A stretch of 64,000 nucleotides of DNA, taken from assembly GCF_024496085.1 (NCBI RefSeq), contig NZ_CP101751.1, positions 806,001 through 870,000 of the forward strand, read 5' to 3'. The stretch comes from Flavobacterium cerinum (GTDB lineage: Bacteria > Bacteroidota > Bacteroidia > Flavobacteriales > Flavobacteriaceae). The notes under the pieces are model-generated. The model did no database searches. It was not told where the DNA came from and was given only the letters and a program-made list of their open reading frames with translations. A program made the position numbers and the translations under genes. Below, piece after piece: positions 26,832 to 36,438 of the stretch. Each line of letters starts with the position of its first letter. Within the stretch, counting starts at the first letter, position 1.

Positions 26832-28148
26832 ATGGATTTAAAAGAGAAACTGATATCGTCTTTTATGGCTTTTGAAGAACGAGTGGATGTGCAGGCAACC
26901 TTGCATGATATTCGTACCGAAGCCCTGAAAAATTTTGAAAATAAAGGCTTCCCGACTAAAAAAGAAGAAGCCTGGAAATATACATCGCTGAATGCGATCC
27001 TGAAAAAGGATTTCAGCGTATTTCCAAAAGAAGAAAGTGCCGTTGATTTTAAAGACGTTAAAAAATATTTCCTGAATGACCTGGATACCTACAAAGTGGT
27101 ATTTATTGATGGTGTATTCAGTTCGTTTTTATCATCAACCACACACGATGGATTGGATGTTTGTTTGATGTCTTCCGCATTGACCAAACCGAAATATAAA
27201 ATGATAATCGATACCTATTTTAATCAGGTAGCGGAAAAAGAAGAAAGCTTAACGTCCCTGAATACGGCATTTGCCTACGAAGGTGCGTATATTAACATAC
27301 CAAAAAGTAAAGTAGCCGACAAACCGATTGAAATTATCTATTTTTCTACCGGAAATGAAGCTGCACTAATGGTTCAACCCCGAAATCTGATTATCGTTGG
27401 GGAAAACGCGCATGTGCAAATTACAGAGCGTCACCAAAGCCTTAATGAGAATCCGGTATTGATCAATTCGGTTACAGAGATCTTCGCTCATAAACGCGCT
27501 ATTGTCGATTTCTATAAGATTCAGAATGATGTACAAACGGCAACGTTAATCGATAATACCTATATTTCACAAAAACAGGAAAGTATTGTTTCGGTACATA
27601 CGTTTTCTTTTGGCGGTAATATCACCCGTAATAACCTGAACTTCTATCATCAGGGAGAGCGTATCGACAGTACGTTAAAAGGGATTACCATTATCGGAGA
27701 TAAACAACACGTGGATCATTATACATTGGTACACCATGCACAACCGAATTGTGAAAGCCACCAGAATTACAAAGGAATTTACGGTGATAATGCAACCGGT
27801 GTATTCAACGGGAAAATTTATGTTGAGAAGGAAGCGCAGAAAACAGATGCTTTCCAGCAAAATAACAATATCCTGTTGAGTGATAAAGCGACGATTAATG
27901 CGAAACCGCAATTGGAAATCTTTGCCGATGATGTGAAGTGTTCTCACGGATGTACTATCGGACAGTTGGATGAAAACGCGATGTTCTATATGCAACAACG
28001 CGGAATTCCAAAAAAAGAAGCTAAAGCATTATTGATGTATGCTTTTACAAGCGAAGTAACATCCAGTATTAAAATACCGGAATTAAAAAATAAGATTGCC
28101 CGAATTATTGCGACTAAATTAGGCGTAAACATGGGATTTGATCTTTAA
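26832..28148 (+). CDS. sufD: Fe-S assembly protein SufD
   Basis: 438 residues, cytosolic, paralogous to SufB in its C-terminal half (CSHGCTIGQLDENAMFYMQQ, RGIPKKEAKALLMYAF). The N-terminal part (KKEEAWKYTSLNAIL) is a SufD hallmark. It is the third subunit of the SufBC2D scaffold. A clear terminator follows it, so in this genome the sufABCD unit ends here rather than running on into sufS. Confidence 0.96.
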   Translation: MDLKEKLISSFMAFEERVDVQATLHDIRTEALKNFENKGFPTKKEEAWKYTSLNAILKKDFSVFPKEESAVDFKDVKKYFLNDLDTYKVVFIDGVFSSFLSSTTHDGLDVCLMSSALTKPKYKMIIDTYFNQVAEKEESLTSLNTAFAYEGAYINIPKSKVADKPIEIIYFSTGNEAALMVQPRNLIIVGENAHVQITERHQSLNENPVLINSVTEIFAHKRAIVDFYKIQNDVQTATLIDNTYISQKQESIVSVHTFSFGGNITRNNLNFYHQGERIDSTLKGITIIGDKQHVDHYTLVHHAQPNCESHQNYKGIYGDNATGVFNGKIYVEKEAQKTDAFQQNNNILLSDKATINAKPQLEIFADDVKCSHGCTIGQLDENAMFYMQQRGIPKKEAKALLMYAFTSEVTSSIKIPELKNKIARIIATKLGVNMGFDL

Positions 28149-28173
28149 TAAATATCCAATAATAGTAGTATAG

Positions 28174-28203
28174 AAAGCCCTGCAATTGCAGGGCTTTTTT
28201 TAT
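28174..28203 (+). terminator. Terminator after sufD
   Basis: GAAAGCCCTGCAATTGCAGGGCTTTTTTT, a perfect palindromic stem followed by a T-run, 25 bases after sufD. Confidence 0.88.
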
Positions 28204-28407
28204 TGAAAATTCGCAAAATGTAAATTTTAAGTCGTTTTATTTGAGTATGTTACGATTTTTATTGTTAATTTTAGTTGGATGAACAATGCGGTTAATGAAA
28301 ATCTAATAAAAATCTAATGAGATAAATTAGCTTTTATTTGGGTGAAGGTGGAATTTTGTCACAGAATTAGGATTCGTTGTTGAAAACAAATTTCAATACT
28401 GTTTTAT

Positions 28408-29661
28408 ATGAAATTGAAACTATTACTCACTTTTGCCCTGATCTTTTTGGCAAAAGATGTTATGGTATCGCAAACGGTTTACGATATCAGGTCGGCACTT
28501 CAAACGGCTAAAGCCAATAACCGGGAACTCAAATCGGAACAGCTCACCGTACAGGTAGCACAAGCCGATGTGGTTACGGCTAAACTAAGGCCAAACCTTA
28601 CATTAAACAATCAAACACTGCAATTGGCCGAATCGGCACATTATGCTCCGGATACCAAATGGAGCAATTCGCAAAACCGTCAGGTATGGTGGCAGTTAAC
28701 CAAACAATTCCAGCTTCCGGGACAACGGAAAAATAAAATTGATGTGGCGAATAAAAGCGTTGCGATTTCGGAAGCAACCTACAAGGATTTCGAACGAAAC
28801 CTGCTTACCGATGTAGCAATGAAATGGCTTGATGTCTGGTTGGCGCAAAAGAAATGGCAAACAGCATTGATGGCGAAAAACAACTGGGATACTTTGGTTA
28901 CAATCAATAAAAACAGATTGAAAAATCAGGTTATTACCACAACGGATTTTAACCGTACGGAATTGGTGGCCAATCAATATAACTTGCTATCCCAAACGTC
29001 CAAACAGGATTATCAGAACAAGCTGAATACGTTGAAATTCGCTTTAGGCGTAGGCAATGATATTGCAATTGCAAATGATGATGCAATTGAACTGTCAACG
29101 TTACAAAACCAGGATGAATTATTGCAAAATGCTATTGAAAACAGAAGCGACATTAGCGTACTGAAAAATAGTGTTGAGATGATGAAAAGCAATATTTCGC
29201 TACAAAAAAGCCTGGCGTATCCGCAACCGGAACTGGGAGCGGTATATAATCCGCAGAACAATGTTCCTTATGTAGGACTTTATGCTACGATTGATCTGCC
29301 GTTTTTTGATAGAAACCAGGGAGAAATTAAAAAATCACAGGTTACAAAAGATAAAGCGGAACAGGAACTGGCAACATCGAAAGAGCGTATTAAAACTGAA
29401 ATTTCGAATGCCTATGCAAGTTATAAACAGTTTGAGCAGAATGCTTCGAATCTTAAAAAGATGAAAGAACAGTCGTATACGATTCTGAGCAATGTTAAAT
29501 ATGCCTATATGCGCGGCGGAACAACTTTAATTGACTTTCTGGAAGCACAACGTACCTGGTACGACAGTCAGGAAAACTACTATGAAGCGGTTTATCAGCA
29601 TAAAGAAAGTTATATCCAATTACTATACACTACAGGTTTAATAAATCAAATTGCACAATAA
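28408..29661 (+). CDS. TolC family outer-membrane efflux protein
   Basis: 417 residues with a signal peptide (LLLTFALIFLAKDVMVSQ). Two TolC-type repeats are visible with long helices (LKSEQLTVQVAQADVVTAKLR near 40; KDKAEQELATSKERIKTEISNAY near 320) and the conserved end MRGGTTLIDFLEAQRTWYDSQENYYEA. It forms the outer-membrane channel of a tripartite efflux pump. It starts a four-gene unit with an adaptor, a DUF190 protein and an RND pump; its stop overlaps the adaptor's ATG by one base. Confidence 0.92.
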   Translation: MKLKLLLTFALIFLAKDVMVSQTVYDIRSALQTAKANNRELKSEQLTVQVAQADVVTAKLRPNLTLNNQTLQLAESAHYAPDTKWSNSQNRQVWWQLTKQFQLPGQRKNKIDVANKSVAISEATYKDFERNLLTDVAMKWLDVWLAQKKWQTALMAKNNWDTLVTINKNRLKNQVITTTDFNRTELVANQYNLLSQTSKQDYQNKLNTLKFALGVGNDIAIANDDAIELSTLQNQDELLQNAIENRSDISVLKNSVEMMKSNISLQKSLAYPQPELGAVYNPQNNVPYVGLYATIDLPFFDRNQGEIKKSQVTKDKAEQELATSKERIKTEISNAYASYKQFEQNASNLKKMKEQSYTILSNVKYAYMRGGTTLIDFLEAQRTWYDSQENYYEAVYQHKESYIQLLYTTGLINQIAQ

Positions 29662-30662
29662 TGAAGCGTGTTTTTTCAATTTTAGTTTTAGCTCTACTGT
29701 TTTCCTGTCACTCTAAAGAGAAAAAGAAAACAGAAGACCCGCAGCCTCCGAAAGTAGAAAACGATGGCAGCCTTATCACGTTTAAAGACAAGAGTATATT
29801 CAGTCTCTTTAAAACCGAAACAATCGGAAGCGGTTCGTTAACCGGCGATTTGATGGCGGTCGGACAAGTGGGCGCAACTGTCCTGGGATCGGACTCCGGA
29901 AGTTCCAATAATATTATTCTGTTTGAAAACCCGGAACTGGCCTCCAATTATACTGAACTGATCAAACACCAGATTAATATCAAGCAAATCAGTAACGTGA
30001 ATATCAAACAGCGTCAAATCGAATTGGCCCGGGCGAAAGACTTGAACCAACACGGTGCGATGACCGGTCAGGAATTATTAAATGCCCAAACGGCTTTGTC
30101 TATGGAAATAACCAACCTGTCAAACGAAAAAGCGGCCATTATCGAACATGAAGCCATGTTGAAATCGGCAGGATTTGATCCGGATTTGCTTAGAAGAGCC
30201 TCAAAAGGAGCGGCTTATCTGGTAAGTGATATTCCGGAAAATCAGATCAGCAAACTGAAAAAAGGAGATACTTGTAGGATTCAGTTTACAGCCTATCCGA
30301 ATGAAACTTTTAGCGGAAAAATAGAAGCGATAGCTGATCGTGTGGATTTTACTACCCGTATGGTGAAATTGCGTATCGGATTAAACAATGCAGATGATAA
30401 ACTAAAAGTAGGAATGTATGCTAATGTTGCTTTCGGATTAAAAAGCAATAACTCAATCAGTGTTCCGAAAAATGCTATTGTAACCGTTCAGGGGAAAAAT
30501 TATGTGTTTATTCAGAAAAATGATTCCCAGTTTGAACGTAAAGAAATACAAATGGGACAACAAATAGGTGATCGCATCATCATTTTCGGCGGTGTTGAAA
30601 ACGGAAGTAAAGTCGTAAAAGACGGGGTAATGCAGCTTAAAGGATTGTCATTCGGATACTAA
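29661..30662 (+). CDS. RND efflux periplasmic adaptor (HlyD/MFP family, lipoprotein)
   Basis: 333 residues. A lipoprotein signal peptide ending LLFSC (Cys16) anchors it in a membrane. The helical hairpin (residues about 105-165), the barrel domain with ISKLKKGDTCRIQFTAYPNETFSGKI and the membrane-proximal VPKNAIVTVQGKNYVFIQ are standard for membrane fusion proteins that join an RND pump to a TolC channel. It is shorter than most CusB/CzcB proteins, with no added metal-binding domain. ATG overlaps the tolC-like stop (TAATG). Confidence 0.9.
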   Translation: MKRVFSILVLALLFSCHSKEKKKTEDPQPPKVENDGSLITFKDKSIFSLFKTETIGSGSLTGDLMAVGQVGATVLGSDSGSSNNIILFENPELASNYTELIKHQINIKQISNVNIKQRQIELARAKDLNQHGAMTGQELLNAQTALSMEITNLSNEKAAIIEHEAMLKSAGFDPDLLRRASKGAAYLVSDIPENQISKLKKGDTCRIQFTAYPNETFSGKIEAIADRVDFTTRMVKLRIGLNNADDKLKVGMYANVAFGLKSNNSISVPKNAIVTVQGKNYVFIQKNDSQFERKEIQMGQQIGDRIIIFGGVENGSKVVKDGVMQLKGLSFGY

Positions 30663-30673
30663 AAAATCATACA

Positions 30674-30973
30674 ATGGTACAGGCTCAGATTTTTATAGAC
30701 AAAGACGAATTAAGAGGCACACGCCCTTTGTACGAATTCATCTTATTGTTTCTGTTGGAAAAGAATATAGCAGGAGCAACAGCATTTAACGGGTTTATGG
30801 GTTTCGGAAAACACCAGAAACTGAAAAGACCCAACAGAGAATTTTCTTTTGACGAAACACCATTGGTAATTTCATTCGTTGATACCAAAGAAAATGTAGA
30901 AGAGGCCATAAAAGAATTGCGTAACGTGTACAGCGGTGGTTTAATTATCACGCACGCTGTAGAACAATGGTAA
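30674..30973 (+). CDS. DUF190 family protein
   Basis: 99 residues, cytosolic. The sequence QAQIFIDKDELRGTRPLYEF, GATAFNGFMGFGKH and VISFVDTKENVEEAIKEL match DUF190, a family with a ferredoxin-like fold related in shape to PII signalling proteins. DUF190 genes are often near ion transporters, and here it sits between the adaptor and the RND pump with 3 bases to the pump gene. A regulatory or ligand-sensing part in metal efflux is inferred from that location. Confidence 0.85.
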   Translation: MVQAQIFIDKDELRGTRPLYEFILLFLLEKNIAGATAFNGFMGFGKHQKLKRPNREFSFDETPLVISFVDTKENVEEAIKELRNVYSGGLIITHAVEQW

Positions 30974-30976
30974 AAA

Positions 30977-33900
30977 ATGATTAAGAATTTACTTTTATTC
31001 TCACTCAGAAACCGATGGATCGTAGTGGGAATCAGCATTGCTTTAATGCTGGTTGGATATTTTTGCTTTACGCAATTAAAAATTGAGGCGTATCCGGATA
31101 TTGCCGATACTAACGTAATCGTTGTAGCACAATACAAAGGTCGTGCTGCCGAAGAAGTGGAACAACAGGTAACGGTTGCAATTGAACGGGCCTTACAAAA
31201 TACACCAAACGTATTAGACAGAAGAAGCCGTACAATTTTCGGTTTGGGAATTGTACAACTAACGTTTAAAGACGGAACGGATGATTATTTCGCACGGCAA
31301 CAGGTGATGGAACGATTAGCAACTGCAGATCTTCCGGATGGTGTTGAGGTGGAACTGGCACCGTTGTCTACTGCTGTAGGTGAAATCTTTCGTTATGTGG
31401 TGGAAGCACCGCCAAGTTATACACCAATCCAGATCCGGGATTTACAGGACTGGGTGATCAAACCGTATTTATTGCAAACGGACGGTATTGCGGATATTAC
31501 AACTTTTGGCGGACCGTTAAAGCAATTCCATATTCAATTGTCTCCGGAAAAACTGCGAAAATACGACCTGAAGATTTCGGATATCGAAGAAAAGGTGGTG
31601 GCTAATAATATCAACTCGGGCGGAAACACAATTGAACGTGGCGGACAGGCATTTGCCGTACGCGGACTCGGAGCAATTAAGAATGAAAAAGACATTGAAA
31701 ATATTGTAATAAAAACAGCTAACGGACTTCCGGTATTTATTCGGGATGTAGGTGAAGTGGAGATCATGCCGCCACCGCCAAGCGGCGTTTTAGGATATAC
31801 GTTCCCGGATGAAAAAGTGGATGTACACAATGGTGTAGAGGGAATTGTATTATTACGTCGTTATGAAAATCCGAGTGAAGTGCTAAAAGCGTTAAAACAA
31901 CGTATCGCTGATCTTCAGGATCACGAATTACCGGAAGGTGTAAAGATCCGTACCATGTATGATCGTAGCTTCCTGATTAATCACTCGCTTGAAACCGTAG
32001 GAAGAACCTTGTTTGAAGGGATTAGTATCGTGATCATCGTATTGATCTTTTTCCTCGGAAGCTGGCGTAGTGCATTGGTTGTAGCGCTTACAATTCCGTT
32101 TTCACTGTTATTTGCCTTTATCATTATGCGACTAACCGGTATTCCGGCCAACTTATTATCATTGGGCGCAATTGACTTTGGTATTATCGTGGATGGTGCG
32201 GTTGTAATGGCCGAACACTTGATCAGGCGCTATAAGAAAGCCTCGATTGAGGAACGGAAAGAAGGAATTGTAAAAATTACGATGCTTTCGGCTCAGGAAG
32301 TAGGACGCGAAATTTTCTTCTCGGTAGCGATTATTATCCTGGCATATATGCCGATTTTATTGATGACCCGAGTGGAAGGGAAACTGTTCTCACCAATGGC
32401 TTTAACGTTGTCGTTTGCCGTTATCGGTTCGATGTTGGCGGCCTTAACGCTTATTCCGGTATTGATTTCATTTGTATATAACAAAGTGGTTTCGAATACG
32501 GATTCCGAGGTTAAAGAACATAAAAATATTGTACTGGATTATCTGGATAAAAAATACAGTAAGTTACTTTCGGGTTTACTGGGAAGCTATAAGCGTACGG
32601 TTTATATCGGTATGGCGGTAGTTGTTGTACTGATTGCTTTCGGATCAAAACTGGGATCGGAATTTTTACCGGAACTGGATGAAGGATCGATTTTTATTCG
32701 TGGAAATTTCCCGGCGGGGATCTCGATTCAGGAAAATGCAACGTATTCGCCTAAGATTCGAAAAGTGATTGCTAAATATCCGCAAATCTCGTATATCATT
32801 ACGCAGGCGGGAAGAAACGATGACGGAACCGATCCGTTCCCGGCCAACCGTAATGAGATTTTAATCGGATTAAAAGATTATAAACTGTGGAGCGATACGA
32901 TTGCTAAAAAAGAACTGGTAAAATTAATTCGTACCGATCTGGAACATGCGTTGCCAAGTGTGCGTTTCTCATCCGGTCAGCCGATTATTGACCAGGTAAT
33001 GGAAATTGTAACCGGTAGTGCTGCCGATCTGGCTGTGAGTATTGTGGGTGATGATTTGCAAATGATGCGATCTAAAGCGGATAGCATTGTTTCGATTGTA
33101 AACAAAATGAAAGGAAGTTCGGCGGTAAACATCGAACAGGAAGGACCACAGGAACAATTGTCAATTCATATTGACCGGGAAAAAACAGCCCGTTTCGGAA
33201 TTAATGTATCGGATGTTCAGGATATTATCGAAGCCGCTATCGGAGGTAAAGCGATTACAACTTTGTATGATGGTGTAAAACGATACGATATTATGGTTCG
33301 TTATCTGCCGCAACACCGTGCGAATATTGATGAAATTAAATCTTTGTTGGTAACGTCTACCAATGGTGCGTTAATCCCGATTGAGCAATTGGCCGATGTA
33401 AGTTTTATTCAGGGACAAACCAATATTTATCACTACAATGGAAAACGTATGATTACCGTACGTACCAATATTGTAGGAAGAGACCAGGTAAGTTTTGTGA
33501 AAGAACTGGAAGCTAAAATCAATAAATCGATTCCGGTTCCGAAAGGCTATCAGATTATTTATGGCGGACAATACGAAAATCTGGAACGTGCCGGAAAACA
33601 GTTATTGTTAACGATTCCGTTGACTATCGGATTAGTGTTTATATTGTTATTCTCCTTGTATAAAAACTTTAAAGATACCTTGATTACCATGACCTGTATC
33701 CTGTTCGCATTAGGTGGTGGAATCAGTGCCTTGTTATTGCGAGGCTATTATTTCAACGTTTCAGCCGGTGTAGGATTTGTTTCGATCTTCGGTATTTCGG
33801 TAATGGCCGGTGTATTGCTCGTCTCGGCGCTCAATAGGGCCAATGTGGGAATCAGCGATGAGAGTTCAAAAGATACTGTGGAAAAAGTTTCAAAAGAACA

Positions 33901-34096
33901 ATTACGAGCCATTTTATCCATTCTGGTATTGGCGGTATTGGGTCTGATCCCGGCTGCAACATCAACCGGAATCGGTTCCGATGTACAACGCCCGCTGGCA
34001 ACAGTTATTATCGGGGGACTATTAAGTACATTAGTATTTACTCCGCTGATTATTCCGGCTTTGTACTATTGGGTACATCCGACAAAGAAAATATAA
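30977..34096 (+). CDS. CusA/CzcA family heavy-metal efflux RND transporter
   Basis: 1039 residues, inner membrane, RND superfamily with 12 transmembrane helices and two large periplasmic loops (about residues 35-335 and 560-870). The N-terminus KIEAYPDIADTNVIVVAQYKG and the TM4 motif LGAIDFGIIVDGAVVMAEHL, with its proton-relay Asp residues, are typical of the heavy-metal (HME) branch rather than drug pumps. It would export divalent or monovalent metal ions using the proton gradient; which metal cannot be read from the sequence. A terminator follows at about 34122. Confidence 0.93.
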   Translation: MIKNLLLFSLRNRWIVVGISIALMLVGYFCFTQLKIEAYPDIADTNVIVVAQYKGRAAEEVEQQVTVAIERALQNTPNVLDRRSRTIFGLGIVQLTFKDGTDDYFARQQVMERLATADLPDGVEVELAPLSTAVGEIFRYVVEAPPSYTPIQIRDLQDWVIKPYLLQTDGIADITTFGGPLKQFHIQLSPEKLRKYDLKISDIEEKVVANNINSGGNTIERGGQAFAVRGLGAIKNEKDIENIVIKTANGLPVFIRDVGEVEIMPPPPSGVLGYTFPDEKVDVHNGVEGIVLLRRYENPSEVLKALKQRIADLQDHELPEGVKIRTMYDRSFLINHSLETVGRTLFEGISIVIIVLIFFLGSWRSALVVALTIPFSLLFAFIIMRLTGIPANLLSLGAIDFGIIVDGAVVMAEHLIRRYKKASIEERKEGIVKITMLSAQEVGREIFFSVAIIILAYMPILLMTRVEGKLFSPMALTLSFAVIGSMLAALTLIPVLISFVYNKVVSNTDSEVKEHKNIVLDYLDKKYSKLLSGLLGSYKRTVYIGMAVVVVLIAFGSKLGSEFLPELDEGSIFIRGNFPAGISIQENATYSPKIRKVIAKYPQISYIITQAGRNDDGTDPFPANRNEILIGLKDYKLWSDTIAKKELVKLIRTDLEHALPSVRFSSGQPIIDQVMEIVTGSAADLAVSIVGDDLQMMRSKADSIVSIVNKMKGSSAVNIEQEGPQEQLSIHIDREKTARFGINVSDVQDIIEAAIGGKAITTLYDGVKRYDIMVRYLPQHRANIDEIKSLLVTSTNGALIPIEQLADVSFIQGQTNIYHYNGKRMITVRTNIVGRDQVSFVKELEAKINKSIPVPKGYQIIYGGQYENLERAGKQLLLTIPLTIGLVFILLFSLYKNFKDTLITMTCILFALGGGISALLLRGYYFNVSAGVGFVSIFGISVMAGVLLVSALNRANVGISDESSKDTVEKVSKEQLRAILSILVLAVLGLIPAATSTGIGSDVQRPLATVIIGGLLSTLVFTPLIIPALYYWVHPTKKI

Positions 34097-34121
34097 TACA
34101 AATTAAAATCTGACAGATTTA

Positions 34122-34155
34122 CTAAGGGCCGCCTGTTTTCAGGTTGGCCTTTTTG
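34122..34155 (+). terminator. Terminator after the RND pump gene
   Basis: AAGGGCCGCCTG-TTTT-CAGGTTGGCCTT stem (G:T pair and small mismatch) followed by TTT, about 30 bases after the pump stop. Confidence 0.7.
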
Positions 34156-34216
34156 GTTTTAAAAACGGGTGCCTTAAATCTGTCTTAATTTATGCGTCAT
34201 TTAAAGAAACATCCCG

Positions 34217-34224
34217 TAAATTTG
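34217..34224 (+). promoter_or_regulatory. Putative -7 promoter box of the sufS operon
   Basis: TAAATTTG, perfect TAnnTTTG, 75 bases before sufS. It gives the sufS unit its own promoter, independent of sufABCD and the efflux genes, and a leader of about 65-70 bases. Confidence 0.6.
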
Positions 34225-34237
34225 CAGTTAATAAAAA

Positions 34238-34274
34238 ATGGAGCGACGGGTAATAGGCCTGTCGGGAATTCCAT
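34238..34274 (+). other. Structured leader of sufS
   Basis: The leader can fold as an outer stem ATGGA / TCCAT (34238-34242 with 34270-34274) enclosing a 7-bp stem CGACGGG / CCTGTCG (34244-34250 with 34258-34264, one G:T pair) and the loop TAATAGG. A related start (TTGCAGT-AATAAAA--ATGGAGCGA) recurs at 39632-39656. It may be a regulatory RNA element; I cannot assign it to a named riboswitch. Confidence 0.4.
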
Positions 34275-34298
34275 CTGACAAAAAAAGAACAGAATCAG

Positions 34299-35519
34299 AT
34301 GAAAAAACTAGATATTCAGGCTGTTAGAGCTGATTTTCCGATACTATCTCAAACAGTAAACGGTAAACCACTGGTCTATTTTGATAACGGAGCAACCGCT
34401 CAGAAACCGAAAGTGGTAATCGATGCCATAACAAAATATTACGAAGAAATCAACGCCAATATTCACAGAGGTGTGCATACGTTAAGTCAGTTGGCAACAG
34501 ATGCTTATGAAGTGTCACGAAATACAATACAAAAACACCTGAATGCGGAGCATAACCATGAAATCATTTTTACATCCGGAACTACACACGGGATTAATCT
34601 GGTAGCTAACGGTTTTGCGTCCCTGCTAAATGAAGATGATGTTGTAATGGTTTCGGCAATTGAGCATCATAGTAATATTGTGCCATGGCAAATGTTGTGT
34701 GAGCGAACCGGAGCGAGTCTGGCTGTAATTCCGATGAATGAGAACGGAGAATTAGTGATGGCTGAATTTGACAGATTGTTGAATGATAAAGTTAAGATCA
34801 TCGCTGTTAATCATATATCCAATGCATTAGGAACAATCAATCCGATCGAGACGATTATCGAAAAAGCGCATCGGGTTGGAGCGGCTGTTTTAATTGACGG
34901 TGCTCAGGCTACGCCGCATTTACGTCCGGACGTACAAAAACTGGATTGCGATTTCTACGTCTTCTCCGGACATAAAGTGTGCGGACCAACCGGTGTTGGA
35001 ATTCTATACGGAAAAGAAAGCTGGTTAAATCAATTGCCACCGTATCAAGGTGGTGGTGAGATGATTAAAGAAGTAACATTTGAAAAAACAACTTACGCCG
35101 AATTACCGCATAAGTTTGAAGCCGGAACGCCTAATATTGCCGGCGGTATTGTTTTGGGTACAGCAATTGATTATCTGAATACTATCGGTTTTGATGCAAT
35201 TGAAGCTTACGAACAGGAACTACTGGCATACGGAACGGAAAAATTGCTGGAAATAGAAGGCGTTAAGATATACGGTTCCGGAGCACATAAGGCGTCTTTA
35301 ATCTCATTTAATATCGAAGGAATACATCCGTATGATATCGGAACGATTGTAGACAAATTGGGTATTGCGGTAAGAACAGGTCATCATTGCGCACAACCGA
35401 TTATGAGCTTTTTCGATATTCCGGGAACAGTCCGGGCATCGTTCGCCTTTTACAATACGAAAGAAGAAATTGATATCTTTGTAGAAGCGGTAAAAAAAGC
35501 AAAGCAAATGTTATCCTAA
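34299..35519 (+). CDS. sufS: SufS-type cysteine desulfurase
   Basis: 406 residues, cytosolic PLP enzyme. The PLP lysine is K226 in FYVFSGHKVCGPTG; the sulfur-carrying cysteine is C364 in RTGHHCAQPIM. The N-terminus VRADFPILSQTVNGKPLVYFDNGATAQKP is characteristic of SufS (group II desulfurases). It removes sulfur from cysteine and passes it to SufE and then SufB. It starts a co-directional run: lipoprotein, sufE, sufT, DUF2480. Confidence 0.97.
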   Translation: MKKLDIQAVRADFPILSQTVNGKPLVYFDNGATAQKPKVVIDAITKYYEEINANIHRGVHTLSQLATDAYEVSRNTIQKHLNAEHNHEIIFTSGTTHGINLVANGFASLLNEDDVVMVSAIEHHSNIVPWQMLCERTGASLAVIPMNENGELVMAEFDRLLNDKVKIIAVNHISNALGTINPIETIIEKAHRVGAAVLIDGAQATPHLRPDVQKLDCDFYVFSGHKVCGPTGVGILYGKESWLNQLPPYQGGGEMIKEVTFEKTTYAELPHKFEAGTPNIAGGIVLGTAIDYLNTIGFDAIEAYEQELLAYGTEKLLEIEGVKIYGSGAHKASLISFNIEGIHPYDIGTIVDKLGIAVRTGHHCAQPIMSFFDIPGTVRASFAFYNTKEEIDIFVEAVKKAKQMLS

Positions 35520-35529
35520 AAACAAGCCT

Positions 35530-36009
35530 ATGAGACTAGTAACCCTTTTGGCAGCGGTTATCATCACCTGTACCGGTTGTAACTGTGCGCAGAAAAAAAC
35601 GACCGATGTAACGGCCACTGAAAATAAACTCACAATGGAACAGCAACAGGGAAACCCGGTTTTTGAATATGATGCCTCATCAAGAGGTTTTTATCGAAAA
35701 ATCGTTTTGGAAAATAAAGAATTGCGGGTGACTAAAAGTAGAGGTGATCAGGAACTGCCAACAGTAATTAAGCTTTCGGATACGGAATGGAATGAAATCA
35801 TGACTAGCTTTAAAAAGCTGGATTTAAAAACGGTATCGGAATTAAAAGCACCTACCGAAAAACGGTTTTATGACGGTGCGGCAATGGCCAATTTTACAAT
35901 ACGGGCAGGAAATGAAACGTATACGGTGCCAACATTTGACCACGGTTTTCCACCGGCAGCCATTGAAAAAATTGTAAATAAGCTAAACGAATTAGCAGAC
36001 AAAAAATAA
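35530..36009 (+). CDS. Hypothetical lipoprotein in the suf cluster
   Basis: 159 residues. The signal peptide LVTLLAAVIITCTGC with nearby CNC suggests lipid attachment at Cys17. The mature part (VFEYDASSRGFYRKIVLENK, VPTFDHGFPPAAIEKIVNKL) looks like a small beta-rich envelope protein. I do not recognise a named family. It is wedged between sufS (10 bases) and sufE (4 bases), so it is co-transcribed with cytosolic Fe-S genes although it is exported; no function is proposed. Confidence 0.7.
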   Translation: MRLVTLLAAVIITCTGCNCAQKKTTDVTATENKLTMEQQQGNPVFEYDASSRGFYRKIVLENKELRVTKSRGDQELPTVIKLSDTEWNEIMTSFKKLDLKTVSELKAPTEKRFYDGAAMANFTIRAGNETYTVPTFDHGFPPAAIEKIVNKLNELADKK

Positions 36010-36013
36010 TAAA

Positions 36014-36433
36014 ATGACAATAAAAGCGATTCAGGAAGAGATTGTAGACGAATTCTCGATGTTTGAAGACTGGATGCAACGATACGAGTACATTATTGAA
36101 CTTGGAAAAAGTTTGCCACTTATTGAAGAACAGTATAGAAAAGACGAAAATACGATAAAAGGATGTCAGTCTAAAGTATGGTTGCACGCGGAAGAAAAAG
36201 ACGGAAATGTTGTTTTTACAGCCGATAGTGATGCTATTTTGACAAAAGGAATCATCGCGATTCTGATCCGTACCTTTTCAAATCAATCACCTCAGGCGAT
36301 CCTGGAAGCGAATACCGATTTTGTTGATGCGATCGGATTAAAAGAACACTTGTCGCCAACACGTGCCAACGGACTGGTGTCGATGATTAAACAAATTAAA
36401 ATGTATGCTTTGGCTTTTCAGTCAAAAAAATAA
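36014..36433 (+). CDS. sufE: SufE sulfur acceptor
   Basis: 139 residues, cytosolic. Cys51 in KGCQSKVWLH is the sulfur-accepting residue; the fold segments IEEQYRKDENTIKG and GLVSMIKQIKMYA fit SufE. It takes persulfide sulfur from SufS and delivers it to the SufBCD scaffold. It lies 5 bases before sufT. Confidence 0.95.
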   Translation: MTIKAIQEEIVDEFSMFEDWMQRYEYIIELGKSLPLIEEQYRKDENTIKGCQSKVWLHAEEKDGNVVFTADSDAILTKGIIAILIRTFSNQSPQAILEANTDFVDAIGLKEHLSPTRANGLVSMIKQIKMYALAFQSKK

Positions 36434-36438
36434 AGGCT

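Noticed and set aside
34238..34274. Assigning the sufS leader to a named riboswitch
   Set aside because: No known ligand-binding core that I can recognise; kept only as a structured leader.
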